From Rhodoferax bucti (lineage in GTDB: Bacteria; Pseudomonadota; Gammaproteobacteria; Burkholderiales; Burkholderiaceae_C), in contig NZ_VAHD01000005.1 in the NCBI RefSeq assembly GCF_005876985.1, forward strand, positions 1-64,000: DNA of 64,000 nt, given 5' to 3'. The translations under genes were made by a program, and so were the position numbers. This document shows, in pieces, positions 21,463 to 29,969 of this stretch (position 1 is the stretch's first letter; each line of letters begins with the position of its first letter). The notes under the pieces are model-generated. The model worked only from the letters and a program-made list of their open reading frames with translations, was not told the origin of the DNA and did not search any database.

Positions 21463-22506
21463 ATGGCGCTGCGCATAGGCATTGCCGGTGCGGGCGTGCT
21501 CGGGCGGCTGCTGGCGTACACGCTCAGCCGCGCGGGCCACGCGGTGCAGGTGTTCGACCCCGCCAGTGGGCCGGGTCCGCGTGCGGACTCGGGCTCGCTG
21601 GCCGCGGGCTGGACGGCTGCGGGCATGCTGAGCCCGGTGGCCGAACTGGAGCGCGCGGGCAACGAGGTGTTTGCACTGGGCCTGCGCTCCTGCCAGCTCT
21701 GGCCGCAGATCGTGCAGAGCCTGAGTCAGCCGGTGGCCTTGCACATGCAGGGCAGCCTGCTGTTGGCGCACCGCAGCGATGCAGGCGCAGCGCAGCGCGT
21801 GGTCGGGTTGCTGCAAGCCAAGGCCGATGCGCCCTACCAGCCGCAACCCTTGTCGCTGCCACAGCTGTGCGAGCTGGAGCCGAGCATCAGTGGCCCGGCG
21901 CTGGCCTGGCTGCTGCCCAGCGAAGGGCAGATCCACCCGATCCAAACCCTGCAAGCATTGGCCGCACAGGCCACAGCCCAGGGCACGCAATGGCACTGGG
22001 GCCGCACGGTGACGGCCGTGGACGTGGGTGTGATTGGTGTGGGCGAAGTGCAGCACCGCTTTGACCATGTGTTCGACGTGCGCGGCGCAGGCGCCAAGCC
22101 TGCGCTGCCGGTGCGCGGCGTGCGCGGCGAGGTGTTCTGGTTGCACGCGCCCGGTGTGCCCCTGCACCGCCCGGTGCGCTTGCTGCACCCGCGCCACTCC
22201 ATCTACATGGTGCCGCGCCCGGACGATGTGATCGTGATCGGTGCCAGCGAAATCGAAAGCGAAGACCGCTCGCCCGTGTCGCTGCGCAGCACCGTGGAGC
22301 TGCTGAGCGCCGCACACAGCGCCATGCCCGCGCTGGCGGAGGCACGCGTGGTCCACACCGAGACCAACCTGCGCCCCGCGCTACCCGACAACCTGCCCGT
22401 GATCCGTCACCGCGCAGGCACCACCGAAATCAATGGCCTCTTCCGCCACGGCTGGCTCATCGCCCCCGCGCTGGTGGAGCAGGCCTTGCACGAGCTAAAG
22501 CTATGA
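21463..22506 (+). CDS. thiO: Glycine oxidase ThiO (FAD-dependent)
   Basis: A 347-residue FAD-dependent amine oxidase of the DAO fold. It oxidises glycine to dehydroglycine (iminoglycine), the C2-N donor for the thiamine thiazole ring, replacing ThiH. The N-terminal dinucleotide-binding motif is IGIAGAGVLGRLLAYTLS; the C-terminal part has VIGASEIESEDRSP and TETNLRPALPDNLPVI. It starts two bases after the thiC stop and overlaps thiS by four bases (ATGA), so the set is translationally coupled. Confidence 0.92.
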   Translation: MALRIGIAGAGVLGRLLAYTLSRAGHAVQVFDPASGPGPRADSGSLAAGWTAAGMLSPVAELERAGNEVFALGLRSCQLWPQIVQSLSQPVALHMQGSLLLAHRSDAGAAQRVVGLLQAKADAPYQPQPLSLPQLCELEPSISGPALAWLLPSEGQIHPIQTLQALAAQATAQGTQWHWGRTVTAVDVGVIGVGEVQHRFDHVFDVRGAGAKPALPVRGVRGEVFWLHAPGVPLHRPVRLLHPRHSIYMVPRPDDVIVIGASEIESEDRSPVSLRSTVELLSAAHSAMPALAEARVVHTETNLRPALPDNLPVIRHRAGTTEINGLFRHGWLIAPALVEQALHELKL

Positions 22507-22742
22507 GCACGATCGACAACGCCGCAGACGCCACGCTGCACACCATCACCGTGGTGGTGAACGGCCACCCGGAAAGCACTACCGCCACCACCCTGCACGC
22601 CTGGGTGGAAGCGCGCGGCGTGCAGCCCGCAGGCCTGGCCACCGCCGTCAATGGCAACTTCGTGCCCCGCAGCCTGCGCGCCCAGCAGCCGCTGGCCGAG
22701 GGCGACACCATTCTGACCTTCCAACCGATTGAAGGAGGTTGA
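22503..22742 (+). CDS. thiS: Sulfur carrier protein ThiS
   Basis: A 79-residue ubiquitin-fold protein ending in the diagnostic Gly-Gly (FQPIEGG), whose C-terminus is thiocarboxylated to deliver sulfur to ThiG. The first 15 residues extend beyond the usual 66-residue ThiS. It overlaps thiO by four bases and lies three bases before thiG, and its last codons contain the thiG Shine-Dalgarno (GAAGGAGG). The activating enzyme ThiF is not in this window. Confidence 0.93.
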   Translation: MSTIDNAADATLHTITVVVNGHPESTTATTLHAWVEARGVQPAGLATAVNGNFVPRSLRAQQPLAEGDTILTFQPIEGG

Positions 22743-22745
22743 ATC

Positions 22746-23639
22746 ATGAGCACCGCACAAAGTGACTGGGCGACTGGCCGTTCTGCGCAGGTCAAGGAGG
22801 AGCCCGCAAAGCGGGCGGGGGACACGGAGCAGAGCGGCCAGTCGGCCAGTCGCGCTGACCGAAGCGAATGGCACATAGGCGGCCGCACCCTCACTAGCCG
22901 CTTCTTCCTAGGCACCGCCAGCTACCCATCCCCCCAAGTCCTGCAAGACGCCATTGCAGCCTCCGGCGCCCAAGTCGTCACCATGGGCCTGCGCCGCCAA
23001 CTCGCCCATGGAGCCGAGGCAGGCGACTTCTTTGCCCTCATCAAAGCCACCGGCGCCCACCTGCTGCCCAACACCGCCGGCTGTCACACCGCCCGCGAAG
23101 CCATCACCCTGGCCCACATGGCACGCGAGCTGTTCGACACGACGTGGATCAAACTCGAAGTCGTGGGTGACGCCCACACCCTACAGCCCGACCCGTTTGA
23201 GCTGCTGACTGCCGCCACGCAACTGGTGAAGGACGGCTTCGACGTCTTCCCCTACTGCATGGACGACCTCGTGAGCTGCCAGCGCTTGCTGGACGCGGGC
23301 TGCAACATCCTCATGCCTTGGGGGGCACCCATAGGCTCGGGGCAGGGACTGGTCAACCCCGGTGCACTGCGCACCTTGCGTGCGCGCTTGCCCGGCGTGC
23401 CCCTCATCGTGGATGCGGGCATAGGCTCGCCGGCCGACGCGGTGCAGGCCATGGAGCTGGGGCTGGACGCGGTGCTACTCAATAGCGCCGTGGCCCACGC
23501 GGTAGACCCGGTGCGCATGGCCCGCGCGTTCAAGCTGGGTATTGAATCTGGCCGCCTCGCGTTCGAGGCCGGTGTCATGGCGCGACAGGACATGGCGGTG
23601 GCGTCTACGCCGGTCGCGGGCCATCCCATTCTGTTGTGA
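22746..23639 (+). CDS. thiG: Thiazole synthase ThiG
   Basis: A 297-residue TIM-barrel enzyme that forms the thiamine thiazole from DXP, dehydroglycine and ThiS thiocarboxylate. The Schiff-base lysine is K136 in [11 protein letters not shown], and the phosphate-binding [11 protein letters not shown] and LNSAVAHA blocks are intact. The catalytic domain begins only near residue 43 ([16 protein letters not shown]). The preceding 40 residues are a hydrophilic leader largely encoded by a hairpin repeat (22770-22845), longer than the few leader residues typical of the family. Confidence 0.95.
   Translation: MSTAQSDWATGRSAQVKEEPAKRAGDTEQSGQSASRADRSEWHIGGRTLTSRFFLGTASYPSPQVLQDAIAASGAQVVTMGLRRQLAHGAEAGDFFALIKATGAHLLPNTAGCHTAREAITLAHMARELFDTTWIKLEVVGDAHTLQPDPFELLTAATQLVKDGFDVFPYCMDDLVSCQRLLDAGCNILMPWGAPIGSGQGLVNPGALRTLRARLPGVPLIVDAGIGSPADAVQAMELGLDAVLLNSAVAHAVDPVRMARAFKLGIESGRLAFEAGVMARQDMAVASTPVAGHPILL
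22770..22845 (+). repeat. Family C hairpin repeat within the thiG leader
   Basis: Imperfect inverted arms (22770-22791 and 22824-22845, sharing GACTGGCCG and its complement) enclose a core with AGCCCGCAAAGCGGGC, itself a short hairpin. The whole element is translated in frame as ThiG residues 9-33. Its architecture (outer arms, inner stem, GCAAAGC loop) resembles family B, but the core sequence differs. Confidence 0.7.
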
Positions 23640-23643
23640 GATT

Positions 23644-23698
23644 GCTATGAAAAAAGAAGCTGCTTGCGCACTACCTACAAAGGCTAGAAGCACTTTTG
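23644..23698 (+). repeat. Family A dispersed repeat at the thiDE start
   Basis: The blocks GCTATGAAAA, GAAGCTGCTTGCGCA and GGCTAGAAGCAC match family A. The thiDE ATG at 23647 lies inside the first block, so the first 17 codons are repeat-derived. Confidence 0.75.
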
Positions 23699-25197
23699 GT
23701 ACTGAATTGGGTGTCGTGGCCGATGGCAAACGCCCCGTAGTCTGGAGCATTGCCGGTTCCGACTCCGGTGCCGGTGCCGGCCTGCAGGCCGACCTCAAAG
23801 CGCTGCAAGCTTTTGGCGTGCACGGCTGCACGGCTGTGGCCGCCATCACCGCCCAAAACTCGGTAGCCGTCACGCGGGTGGAGCCCATCGGCGCAGAACT
23901 ACTGGATGCGCAACTGCATACGCTGGCGGCGGATATGCCGCCGCAGGCCATCAAAACCGGTTTGCTCGGCAGTGTGGACAACGTGCATGTCGTCTGCCAG
24001 TGGGTGGACCGCCTGCGCGCGCAGGGCCAGCCTGTGGCGCTGGTCGTCGACCCCGTGCTGGGGTCCACCACCGGCGCCGCCTTTGCTGACGACGCGGTGC
24101 GCCAGGCCTATGTCACCGAGCTGTTGCCCCGCGCCACACTCGTGACGCCCAACCAGGTCGAGGCACAACGCTTGGGGTTGACTGAACCTGCCGCGCAGCA
24201 AGCCTTTCTCCAAAAAGGTGTGTCCCTCTGCATCACCGGTGGCGATGCGGACGGTGCGCTGGCCAGCGACTGGTTTACTAGCCCGCAAGCCAGCGGTTGG
24301 CTCAGCCTGCCGCGTGTGGACACGCCCCACCACCATGGCACCGGCTGCACCTTCGCATCTACCGCCGCCGCCGCGCTGGCCAGCGGCTACTGCGTGGCCG
24401 ATGCCGTGGTGCTGGCCAAGATGGCCACCACCCACGCCCTGCGCCACGCCTACGTCGCAGGGCAGGGCGCAGGCCCGGTGCAGGTGCTGCCGGACTTTGC
24501 GCAGCACATCGACAGCCTGCCCGCTTTCACTTTGCCGGGAGCCTCTGCTGCGCTGGATGTGCAAGCGTTGCCAACCTTCGCAGCACTCAGCAATCCCTCG
24601 TTGGGTGTCTATGCCGTGGTCGACAGCGCCGCCTGGGTGCGCCGCGTGCTGGAGAGTGGCATCCGCACCGTGCAACTGCGCATCAAAGACCCCGCTGAGC
24701 CCACGCTGTCGGCGCAGATAGCTGAGAGCATTGCCGTAGCCAAGGCCACTCCCGGTGCGCAACTCTTCATCAACGACCACTGGCAGCTCGCCCTGCAACA
24801 CGGCGCTTACGGCGTGCATCTGGGGCAAGAAGATTTGGAGCAGGTGGACCTGCACGCGCTGCGCCAAGCCGGCGTGCGCTTGGGGCTCAGCACCCACAGC
24901 TACTGGGAAGTCGCCCGTGCCTGGGCGCTGCGGCCCAGCTACATCGCCTGCGGCCCCATCTTCGCCACGCAGAGCAAAGACATGCCTTGGATTCCCCAGG
25001 GGCTGGACAACCTGCGCTACTGGGCCGGTGTGCTGCCGCTGCCCGTGGTGGGTATCGCAGGCATTGACGCGAACAATGTGGCAGCGGTGGCCGCCACCGG
25101 CGCGGCAAGTGCGGCGGTGATTTCTGCCATCACCCGCGCAGCCGACCCGGAGGCGGCGTGCCGGGCCTTGATGGCGGGTTTCAGCCGCCCGTCTTGA
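23647..25197 (+). CDS. thiDE: Bifunctional HMP(-P) kinase / thiamine-phosphate synthase
   Basis: A 516-residue fusion. ThiD (about residues 28-285) phosphorylates HMP phosphate: SIAGSDSGAGAGLQADLKA and HHHGTGCTFASTAAAALA are its substrate and anion-hole motifs. ThiE (about 318-510) joins HMP-PP to thiazole phosphate: VQLRIKD, FINDHWQLALQHGAYGVHLG and YIACGPIFATQSKDMPW. The fusion makes two consecutive thiamine steps one polypeptide. It starts 7 bases after thiG, but the first 17 residues come from a family A repeat; a later start such as the GTG codons near 23710 would also leave ThiD whole. Its 3' end overlaps the convergent protease gene by 17 bp. Confidence 0.93.
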   Translation: MKKEAACALPTKARSTFGTELGVVADGKRPVVWSIAGSDSGAGAGLQADLKALQAFGVHGCTAVAAITAQNSVAVTRVEPIGAELLDAQLHTLAADMPPQAIKTGLLGSVDNVHVVCQWVDRLRAQGQPVALVVDPVLGSTTGAAFADDAVRQAYVTELLPRATLVTPNQVEAQRLGLTEPAAQQAFLQKGVSLCITGGDADGALASDWFTSPQASGWLSLPRVDTPHHHGTGCTFASTAAAALASGYCVADAVVLAKMATTHALRHAYVAGQGAGPVQVLPDFAQHIDSLPAFTLPGASAALDVQALPTFAALSNPSLGVYAVVDSAAWVRRVLESGIRTVQLRIKDPAEPTLSAQIAESIAVAKATPGAQLFINDHWQLALQHGAYGVHLGQEDLEQVDLHALRQAGVRLGLSTHSYWEVARAWALRPSYIACGPIFATQSKDMPWIPQGLDNLRYWAGVLPLPVVGIAGIDANNVAAVAATGAASAAVISAITRAADPEAACRALMAGFSRPS

Positions 25198-26656
25198 GGG
25201 CCAGGGTCACAAAGCCCTTGATGCCCTCGTGTTGCACCAGCAGCGCCACGGTGCCTTTGGCTTGCACCAGCAGGGCGCGGGCTTGCTCTACCGAGGTCAC
25301 GGGCACCTGGTTGATGGCCAGCAGGATGTCGCCGGGGGCGATGCCGGCCTTGTCGGCTGCGGGCTGCACGCCTTCCACCATCAAGCCGTAGCGCGCCCCG
25401 GCCACCCGCTGCTCCACGGGGAGCAGGGGCCGCACCGCCAGACCCAACTGGGGTAGCACCGGCACTTGGGGCTGGGCGTTGGCTGCGGGCTTGCGCTGCT
25501 CGGGGTCGTCCATGGTGGCGCGGGCATGCACGAGGCTGCCGTTGCGCACCACGTCGAGCTGCACTTGCTGGCCGGGCACGGCCATGGCAATCCACAGCGG
25601 CAGGTCGCTGGAGGCCTCGACCGGGTGGCCGTCCACCATCACGATTACATCGCCTAATTGCAAGCCGGCCTTGGCGGCAGCGCTGTCAGCATGCACCTCG
25701 GCAATCAGCGCGCCGCGCGGGCGTGGCAGCTTGAAGGCGTCGGCGAGCGCCTGGGTTACCTCTTGGGCCGAGACACCCAGCACCCCGTGCGAGGCATGGC
25801 CGGTCGCCACAATCTGGCGCGCGACCGATTGCGCCAGGTCGATCGGGATGGCAAAGCTCAGGCCCTGGTAGCCGCCGCTGCGGGTGTAAATCTGCGAGTT
25901 GATTCCGACTACTTCGCCGCGCGCATTGAACAGTGGGCCGCCAGAGTTGCCGGGGTTGATGGCCGCATCGGTCTGGATGAAGGGCACGGTGTAGTCCTCC
26001 GGCAGGCTGCGGCTCTTGGCGCTGACCACGCCGGTGGTGACCGTGTTGTCCAGCCCGAACGGCGAGCCAATGGCCAGCACCCACTCGCCCACGCTGAGCT
26101 CGGAAGGCTGGCCGATGGCCACGGTGGGCAGGTCATGGGCGTCGATTTGGAGCACGGCGATGTCGGTTTGGGTGTCACTGCCCAGGAGCTTGGCCTTGAA
26201 CTCGCGCCGATCGGTGAGCTTGACGGTGATGTCGCTGGCGTGCGCCACCACATGGGCGTTGGTCAGCACCAGACCATCTGCACTCACTACGAAGCCCGAG
26301 CCCCTGGAGTTGACAGGAATCTGCATGCTCGCCCCCGTGGCGCCGAACTGCTCCTGGAATTTGCGCAAAAAGAGTTGCGTGGGGTCTTCGTTGTCCGCGC
26401 CCTTGGTGGCGTTGCTGCTGTCTTTGCCGTCGGCGGTGACCAAGCGGGTGCCGGTGACGCTGAAGTTGACCACTGCCGGGCCGTAGCGTTGCACGATCTG
26501 GGCAAAGTCGGGCGTGCCGATGTGGCGGATGGCGGGCGTTGCTACAGGGGTCTCCCCGGCGGCATGCGCCACCGGTGCGCAGAGCAGGGTGGTGGCAGAC
26601 AGGGCCAGCAAGGTGGTGGCGAGGCGGAAACGGAGAGGGATGCTTCGGGTCAACAT
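25181..26656 (-). CDS. Do/DegP-type periplasmic serine protease with two PDZ domains
   Basis: A 491-residue HtrA-family protease for periplasmic quality control. A signal peptide (residues 1-33, ending VAHAAG) is followed by a trypsin-like domain with triad H135 (LTNAHVV), D165 (TDIAVLQID) and S238 (NPGNSGGPL). PDZ domains lie at about 265-350 and 390-485 (GLQLGDVIVMVDGHPV and GIAPGDILLAINQVPV). The Q-linker-like insert at residues 75-95 is typical of DegP/DegQ. It is divergent from the thiolase gene and separated from it by the LiuR-type operator. Confidence 0.93.
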   Translation of the reverse strand: MLTRSIPLRFRLATTLLALSATTLLCAPVAHAAGETPVATPAIRHIGTPDFAQIVQRYGPAVVNFSVTGTRLVTADGKDSSNATKGADNEDPTQLFLRKFQEQFGATGASMQIPVNSRGSGFVVSADGLVLTNAHVVAHASDITVKLTDRREFKAKLLGSDTQTDIAVLQIDAHDLPTVAIGQPSELSVGEWVLAIGSPFGLDNTVTTGVVSAKSRSLPEDYTVPFIQTDAAINPGNSGGPLFNARGEVVGINSQIYTRSGGYQGLSFAIPIDLAQSVARQIVATGHASHGVLGVSAQEVTQALADAFKLPRPRGALIAEVHADSAAAKAGLQLGDVIVMVDGHPVEASSDLPLWIAMAVPGQQVQLDVVRNGSLVHARATMDDPEQRKPAANAQPQVPVLPQLGLAVRPLLPVEQRVAGARYGLMVEGVQPAADKAGIAPGDILLAINQVPVTSVEQARALLVQAKGTVALLVQHEGIKGFVTLALKTGG

Positions 26657-26743
26657 GGTGCCATCCTGTCACTCCGGAGTGAAGCCGCGGCGATTGCCGC
26701 GTGAAGCAGGGGTAAAGATGCCGCAAGCCTTCTTCTGGCAGAA

Positions 26744-26765
26744 TTGACGTTTACGTAAACGTCAA
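26744..26765. promoter_or_regulatory. Second LiuR-type operator, before the thiolase gene
   Basis: Identical over all 22 bp to the palindrome at 12429-12450 (half-site TTGACGTTTAC). It ends 11 bases before the thiolase ATG and just before its Shine-Dalgarno (CAAGGA), so a bound repressor would block initiation or early elongation. This ties the thiolase to the leucine-degradation regulon; regulation is inferred. Confidence 0.85.
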
Positions 26766-26776
26766 CAAGGATTGCC

Positions 26777-27958
26777 ATGCCAGAAACCGTCGTAATCGTC
26801 AGCGCCGCCCGCACCCCCATGGGGGGCTTTCAAGGCGACTTCTCCAGCCTTGCCGCCCATGACCTGGGCGGTGCCGCCATCCAGGCCGCCGTGCAGCGCG
26901 CAGGTATTGCCCCTGAGTTGGTGACGGAAGTGATTTTTGGCAACTGTCTGATGGCCGGCCAGGGCCAGGCGCCTGCGCGGCAGGCGGCGTTCAAGGGCGG
27001 TCTGCCCAAGAGCGCGGGCGCTGTCACCCTGAGCAAGATGTGCGGTTCCGGCATGCGCGCGGCCATGTTCGCCCACGACATGCTGCTGGCCGGTAGCCAC
27101 GATGTGCTGGTGGCGGGTGGCATGGAAAGCATGACCAACGCGCCCCACCTGCTCTTGAAGGGCCGCAGCGGCATACGCATCGGCCACGACCGTGTGATGG
27201 ACCACATGATGCTCGACGGCCTGGAAGACGCCTACGAGGCCGGCCGCTCCATGGGTACCTTTGGCGAAGACTGTGCTGCCAAATACAGCTTCACCCGTGA
27301 ACAACAAGACAATTTCGCAACAGCCAGCGTGCAGCGTGCGCAAGCAGCTATCCAATCAGGAGCATTTGAGGCGGAAATTACGCCTGTCACGGTCAAGACC
27401 CGTGCCGGCGAAGTGCAGGTAAGCATGGACGAAGGCCCTGGCAAGATCAAGCTGGACAAGATTCCCACGCTCAAGGCTGCGTTCAAAAAAGACGGCACCA
27501 TCACCGCCGCCAGCAGCAGCTCCATCAACGACGGCGCGGCCGCCATGGTGTTGATGCGCGAAGGCACGGCCAAAGACCTCGGCTGCAAGCCGTTGGCCAA
27601 AATCGTGGCCCACGCCACCCACGCGCAAGAGCCCAACTGGTTTGCCACCGCACCGGTGGGCGCCACCCAAAAGGTGCTGGCCAAAGCCGGCTGGAAAGTG
27701 GAAGACGTAGACCTGTGGGAAATCAACGAAGCCTTTGCCGTGGTGCCCATGGCGCTGATGGCCGAGCTGAACATTCCGCACGACAAGGTGAACGTCAACG
27801 GCGGCGCCTGTGCGCTGGGCCATCCCATCGGCGCCTCCGGTGCGCGCATCATGGTGACGCTGATTCACGCGCTGAAGGCACGTGGGCTCAAGAAAGGTGT
27901 GGCTACGTTGTGCATTGGTGGTGGTGAGGCCACCGCGCTGGCGCTGGAACTGCTATAA
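26777..27958 (+). CDS. Acetyl-CoA C-acetyltransferase (thiolase)
   Basis: A 393-residue biosynthetic-type thiolase interconverting two acetyl-CoA and acetoacetyl-CoA. The full catalytic set is present: nucleophile C89 (KMCGSGMRA), H349 (GHPIGASGA) and C379 (LCIGGG), with NEAFA in ISEAFAVVP style context (EINEAFAVVP). Under the LiuR-type operator it would handle acetoacetyl-CoA from the end of leucine breakdown. The last leucine codon and TAA stop lie within a family A repeat (27952-28007), so the extreme C-terminus is set by that element. Confidence 0.95.
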   Translation: MPETVVIVSAARTPMGGFQGDFSSLAAHDLGGAAIQAAVQRAGIAPELVTEVIFGNCLMAGQGQAPARQAAFKGGLPKSAGAVTLSKMCGSGMRAAMFAHDMLLAGSHDVLVAGGMESMTNAPHLLLKGRSGIRIGHDRVMDHMMLDGLEDAYEAGRSMGTFGEDCAAKYSFTREQQDNFATASVQRAQAAIQSGAFEAEITPVTVKTRAGEVQVSMDEGPGKIKLDKIPTLKAAFKKDGTITAASSSSINDGAAAMVLMREGTAKDLGCKPLAKIVAHATHAQEPNWFATAPVGATQKVLAKAGWKVEDVDLWEINEAFAVVPMALMAELNIPHDKVNVNGGACALGHPIGASGARIMVTLIHALKARGLKKGVATLCIGGGEATALALELL

Positions 27959-28007
27959 ATTCAGGAGCTGCTCGCGCATATTGGATGGGCGCTAGAGCGT
28001 CAAATGA
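27952..28007 (+). repeat. Family A dispersed repeat overlapping the thiolase stop
   Basis: GCTATAAATT, GAGCTGCTCGCGCATATTGG and GGGCGCTAGAGC give a well-preserved copy. Its first block supplies the TAA stop codon of the thiolase (27956-27958). It is followed after 11 bases by the family B hairpin at 28019. Confidence 0.85.
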
Positions 28008-28018
28008 CCATGCGGGGG

Positions 28019-28079
28019 TGCAGAGTGCCGGGGGCCGATTTCTGCGCGTTTGGCAGTATGAGGCCCCCGGCACTCTGCA
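28019..28079. repeat. Family B hairpin, intergenic copy
   Basis: Perfect 18-bp inverted arms (TGCAGAGTGCCGGGGGCC at 28019-28036 and its complement at 28062-28079) enclose a 25-base core beginning GATTT and ending TATGA, with an inner CTGC/GCAG stem. The core ends match those of the five hairpins in uvrA while the arms do not. There is no T-run, so it is not a standard terminator, though it could stop or stabilise the thiolase mRNA. Confidence 0.85.
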
Positions 28080-28115
28080 TTCCTGCATAGCGAGAGCCAC
28101 AAACTTGGAGTGAGC

Positions 28116-28799
28116 ATGACTGTTTTTGTAATCGGCGCATCCCGCGGCATCGGCTTGGAGCTGGTGCGCCAGTACCTCGATGCAGGCGACCGCGTGATCG
28201 CCACAGCACGCGACGAGGCCGGTCTGCAGCGCCTGCGCGACCTGGGTGCGCAGGCCATGAAGCTGGATGTGACCAACCCCGCCAGCGTGAGTGGCCTGAG
28301 CTGGCAGCTCGATGGCGAGAAGATCGACGTGGCCTATTACGTGGCGGGCGTGTTTGCACAAGAAGACGCCAAGTCGCCCCCCACCCAGCAGGCCTTTGAC
28401 GCCATGATGCACGCCAACGTGCTGGGCGCCATGCAGGCCCTGCCGCAGGTGGCACCCTGGGTGGAAGAGGCGCGCGGGCAGTTTGTGTTTTTGACCAGCG
28501 ACTTCGCGCAGATCGGTGCGGTGCAGAGCAGCCGCGCCTGGGTCTACCACGTGAGCAAAGCCGCGCTCAATATGGCGGTGGTGGCCGCGCAACCCGACTA
28601 TCCGAACGCACAGTTTCTGCTGATTCACCCTGGCTGGGTGCGCACCGACATGGGCACCGCCCACGCGCCCTTGCTGCCCGAAGAGAGTGTGGCGGCCATC
28701 CGTGCCACCGTAGCCGCCCGCAAAACCGAGACGACGGCTTTTGCCTGCGCCGATGTGCCCTACCTGCGCTGGGATGGCACGGCCTTCAGCAGCTGGTAG
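28116..28799 (+). CDS. Short-chain dehydrogenase/reductase family oxidoreductase
   Basis: A 227-residue Rossmann-fold protein. The cofactor motif is VFVIGASRGIGLELVRQ at the N-terminus and the catalytic pair YHVSKAALN (YxxxK) at about residues 146-154, preceded by FLTSDFAQIG. The substrate is unknown; the family spans many alcohols, ketones and acyl-thioesters. The ATG at 28116 has GGAG five bases upstream and is preferred over a GTG at 28110 that overlaps that site. It lies 42 bases before the acyl-CoA dehydrogenase. Confidence 0.85.
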   Translation: MTVFVIGASRGIGLELVRQYLDAGDRVIATARDEAGLQRLRDLGAQAMKLDVTNPASVSGLSWQLDGEKIDVAYYVAGVFAQEDAKSPPTQQAFDAMMHANVLGAMQALPQVAPWVEEARGQFVFLTSDFAQIGAVQSSRAWVYHVSKAALNMAVVAAQPDYPNAQFLLIHPGWVRTDMGTAHAPLLPEESVAAIRATVAARKTETTAFACADVPYLRWDGTAFSSW

Positions 28800-28841
28800 A
28801 CCACGCAACACCGACCACAACGAGAGAGACAAGGAATTCCC

Positions 28842-29969
28842 ATGCTGCTGACCCAAGACCAGGAAATGATCCGCGACGCCGTACGCGCCTTTGCCCAAGC
28901 CGAGCTGTGGCCGCATGCGGCGAAGTGGGACAAGGAGCACACCTTCCCCAAAGCCGCCCACCAGGGCCTTGCTGCGCTGGGCGCCTACGGCATTTGCGTG
29001 CCGGAGGACTTGGGTGGTGCGGGGCTGGACTATGTGACCCTGGCCTTGGTGCTGGAAGAAATTGCCGCGGGCGATGGCGGCACCAGCACGGTGATCAGCG
29101 TGACCAACTGCCCGGTTAACGCCATCCTCATGAAGTACGGCAACGCGCAGCAAAAGAAGCAGTGGCTGGAGCCGCTGGCGCAGGGCCAGCTGCTGGGCGC
29201 TTTTTGTCTGACCGAGCCGCATGTGGGCAGCGACGCCTCGTCCCTGCGCACCACAGCCGCGCGCGACGGCGACAGCTACGTCATCAACGGCGTCAAACAG
29301 TTCATCACCAGCGGCAAGAACGGCGATGTGGCCATCGTCATCGCGGTCACCGACAAGGGCGCCGGCAAGAAGGGCATGAGCGCCTTCCTGGTGCCCACCA
29401 ATGCGCCGGGCTATGTGGTCGCGCGGCTGGAAGACAAGCTCGGCCAACACAGCAGCGACACCGCCCAGATCAACTTTGACAACTGCCGCATCCCTGCCGA
29501 GAACCTGATCGGCAAAGAAGGCGAGGGTTATGGCATCGCGCTGGGCGGGCTGGAGGGCGGGCGCATCGGCATTGCCGCGCAAAGCGTGGGCATGGCCCGC
29601 AGCGCGCTCGATGTGGCCATTGCCTATGCCAAAGACCGCCAGAGCTTTGGCCAGCCCATCTTCAACCACCAGGCAGTCGGCTTCCGGCTTGCGCAAGCTG
29701 CTACGGAAATAGAAGCAGCGCGCCAACTCATCTGGCATGCCGCTGCCCTGCGCGATGCGGGTCGCCCTTGCCTGAAAGAAGCCGCCATGGCCAAGCTGTT
29801 TGCCAGCGAGATGGCCGAGCGGGTGTGCAGCGCCGCCATCCAGACCCTGGGCGGCTACGGCTATGTGAGCGATTTTCCGGTGGAGCGCATTTACCGCGAC
29901 GTGCGCGTGTGCCAGATTTACGAAGGCACCAGCGACGTGCAAAAAATCATCATCCAGCGGGCCTTGTAA
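28842..29969 (+). CDS. Acyl-CoA dehydrogenase, substrate unassigned
   Basis: A 375-residue FAD-dependent dehydrogenase. FAD and substrate motifs are FCLTEPHVGSD and FITSGKNGD. The catalytic glutamate is in the C-terminal IYEGTSDVQKIIIQ, the placement of short/medium- and branched-chain enzymes and different from the liuA product. A strong Shine-Dalgarno (ACAAGGA) precedes the ATG. It overlaps the next gene by one base (TAATG), so the two are coupled. A short- or branched-chain substrate is likely but cannot be specified. Confidence 0.9.
   Translation: MLLTQDQEMIRDAVRAFAQAELWPHAAKWDKEHTFPKAAHQGLAALGAYGICVPEDLGGAGLDYVTLALVLEEIAAGDGGTSTVISVTNCPVNAILMKYGNAQQKKQWLEPLAQGQLLGAFCLTEPHVGSDASSLRTTAARDGDSYVINGVKQFITSGKNGDVAIVIAVTDKGAGKKGMSAFLVPTNAPGYVVARLEDKLGQHSSDTAQINFDNCRIPAENLIGKEGEGYGIALGGLEGGRIGIAAQSVGMARSALDVAIAYAKDRQSFGQPIFNHQAVGFRLAQAATEIEAARQLIWHAAALRDAGRPCLKEAAMAKLFASEMAERVCSAAIQTLGGYGYVSDFPVERIYRDVRVCQIYEGTSDVQKIIIQRAL

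Noticed and set aside
27331-27380. Possible family A copy inside the thiolase gene (GCGCAAGCAGCTATCCAATC)
   Set aside because: The encoded RAQAAIQSGAFEAEI is a normal conserved thiolase segment; the nucleotide match may be chance, so it is not listed as a repeat.
29686-29740. CTTGCGCAAGCTGCTACGG resembling family A in the acyl-CoA dehydrogenase gene
   Set aside because: It encodes the ordinary helix AQAATEIEAARQL of the family and lacks the other repeat blocks.
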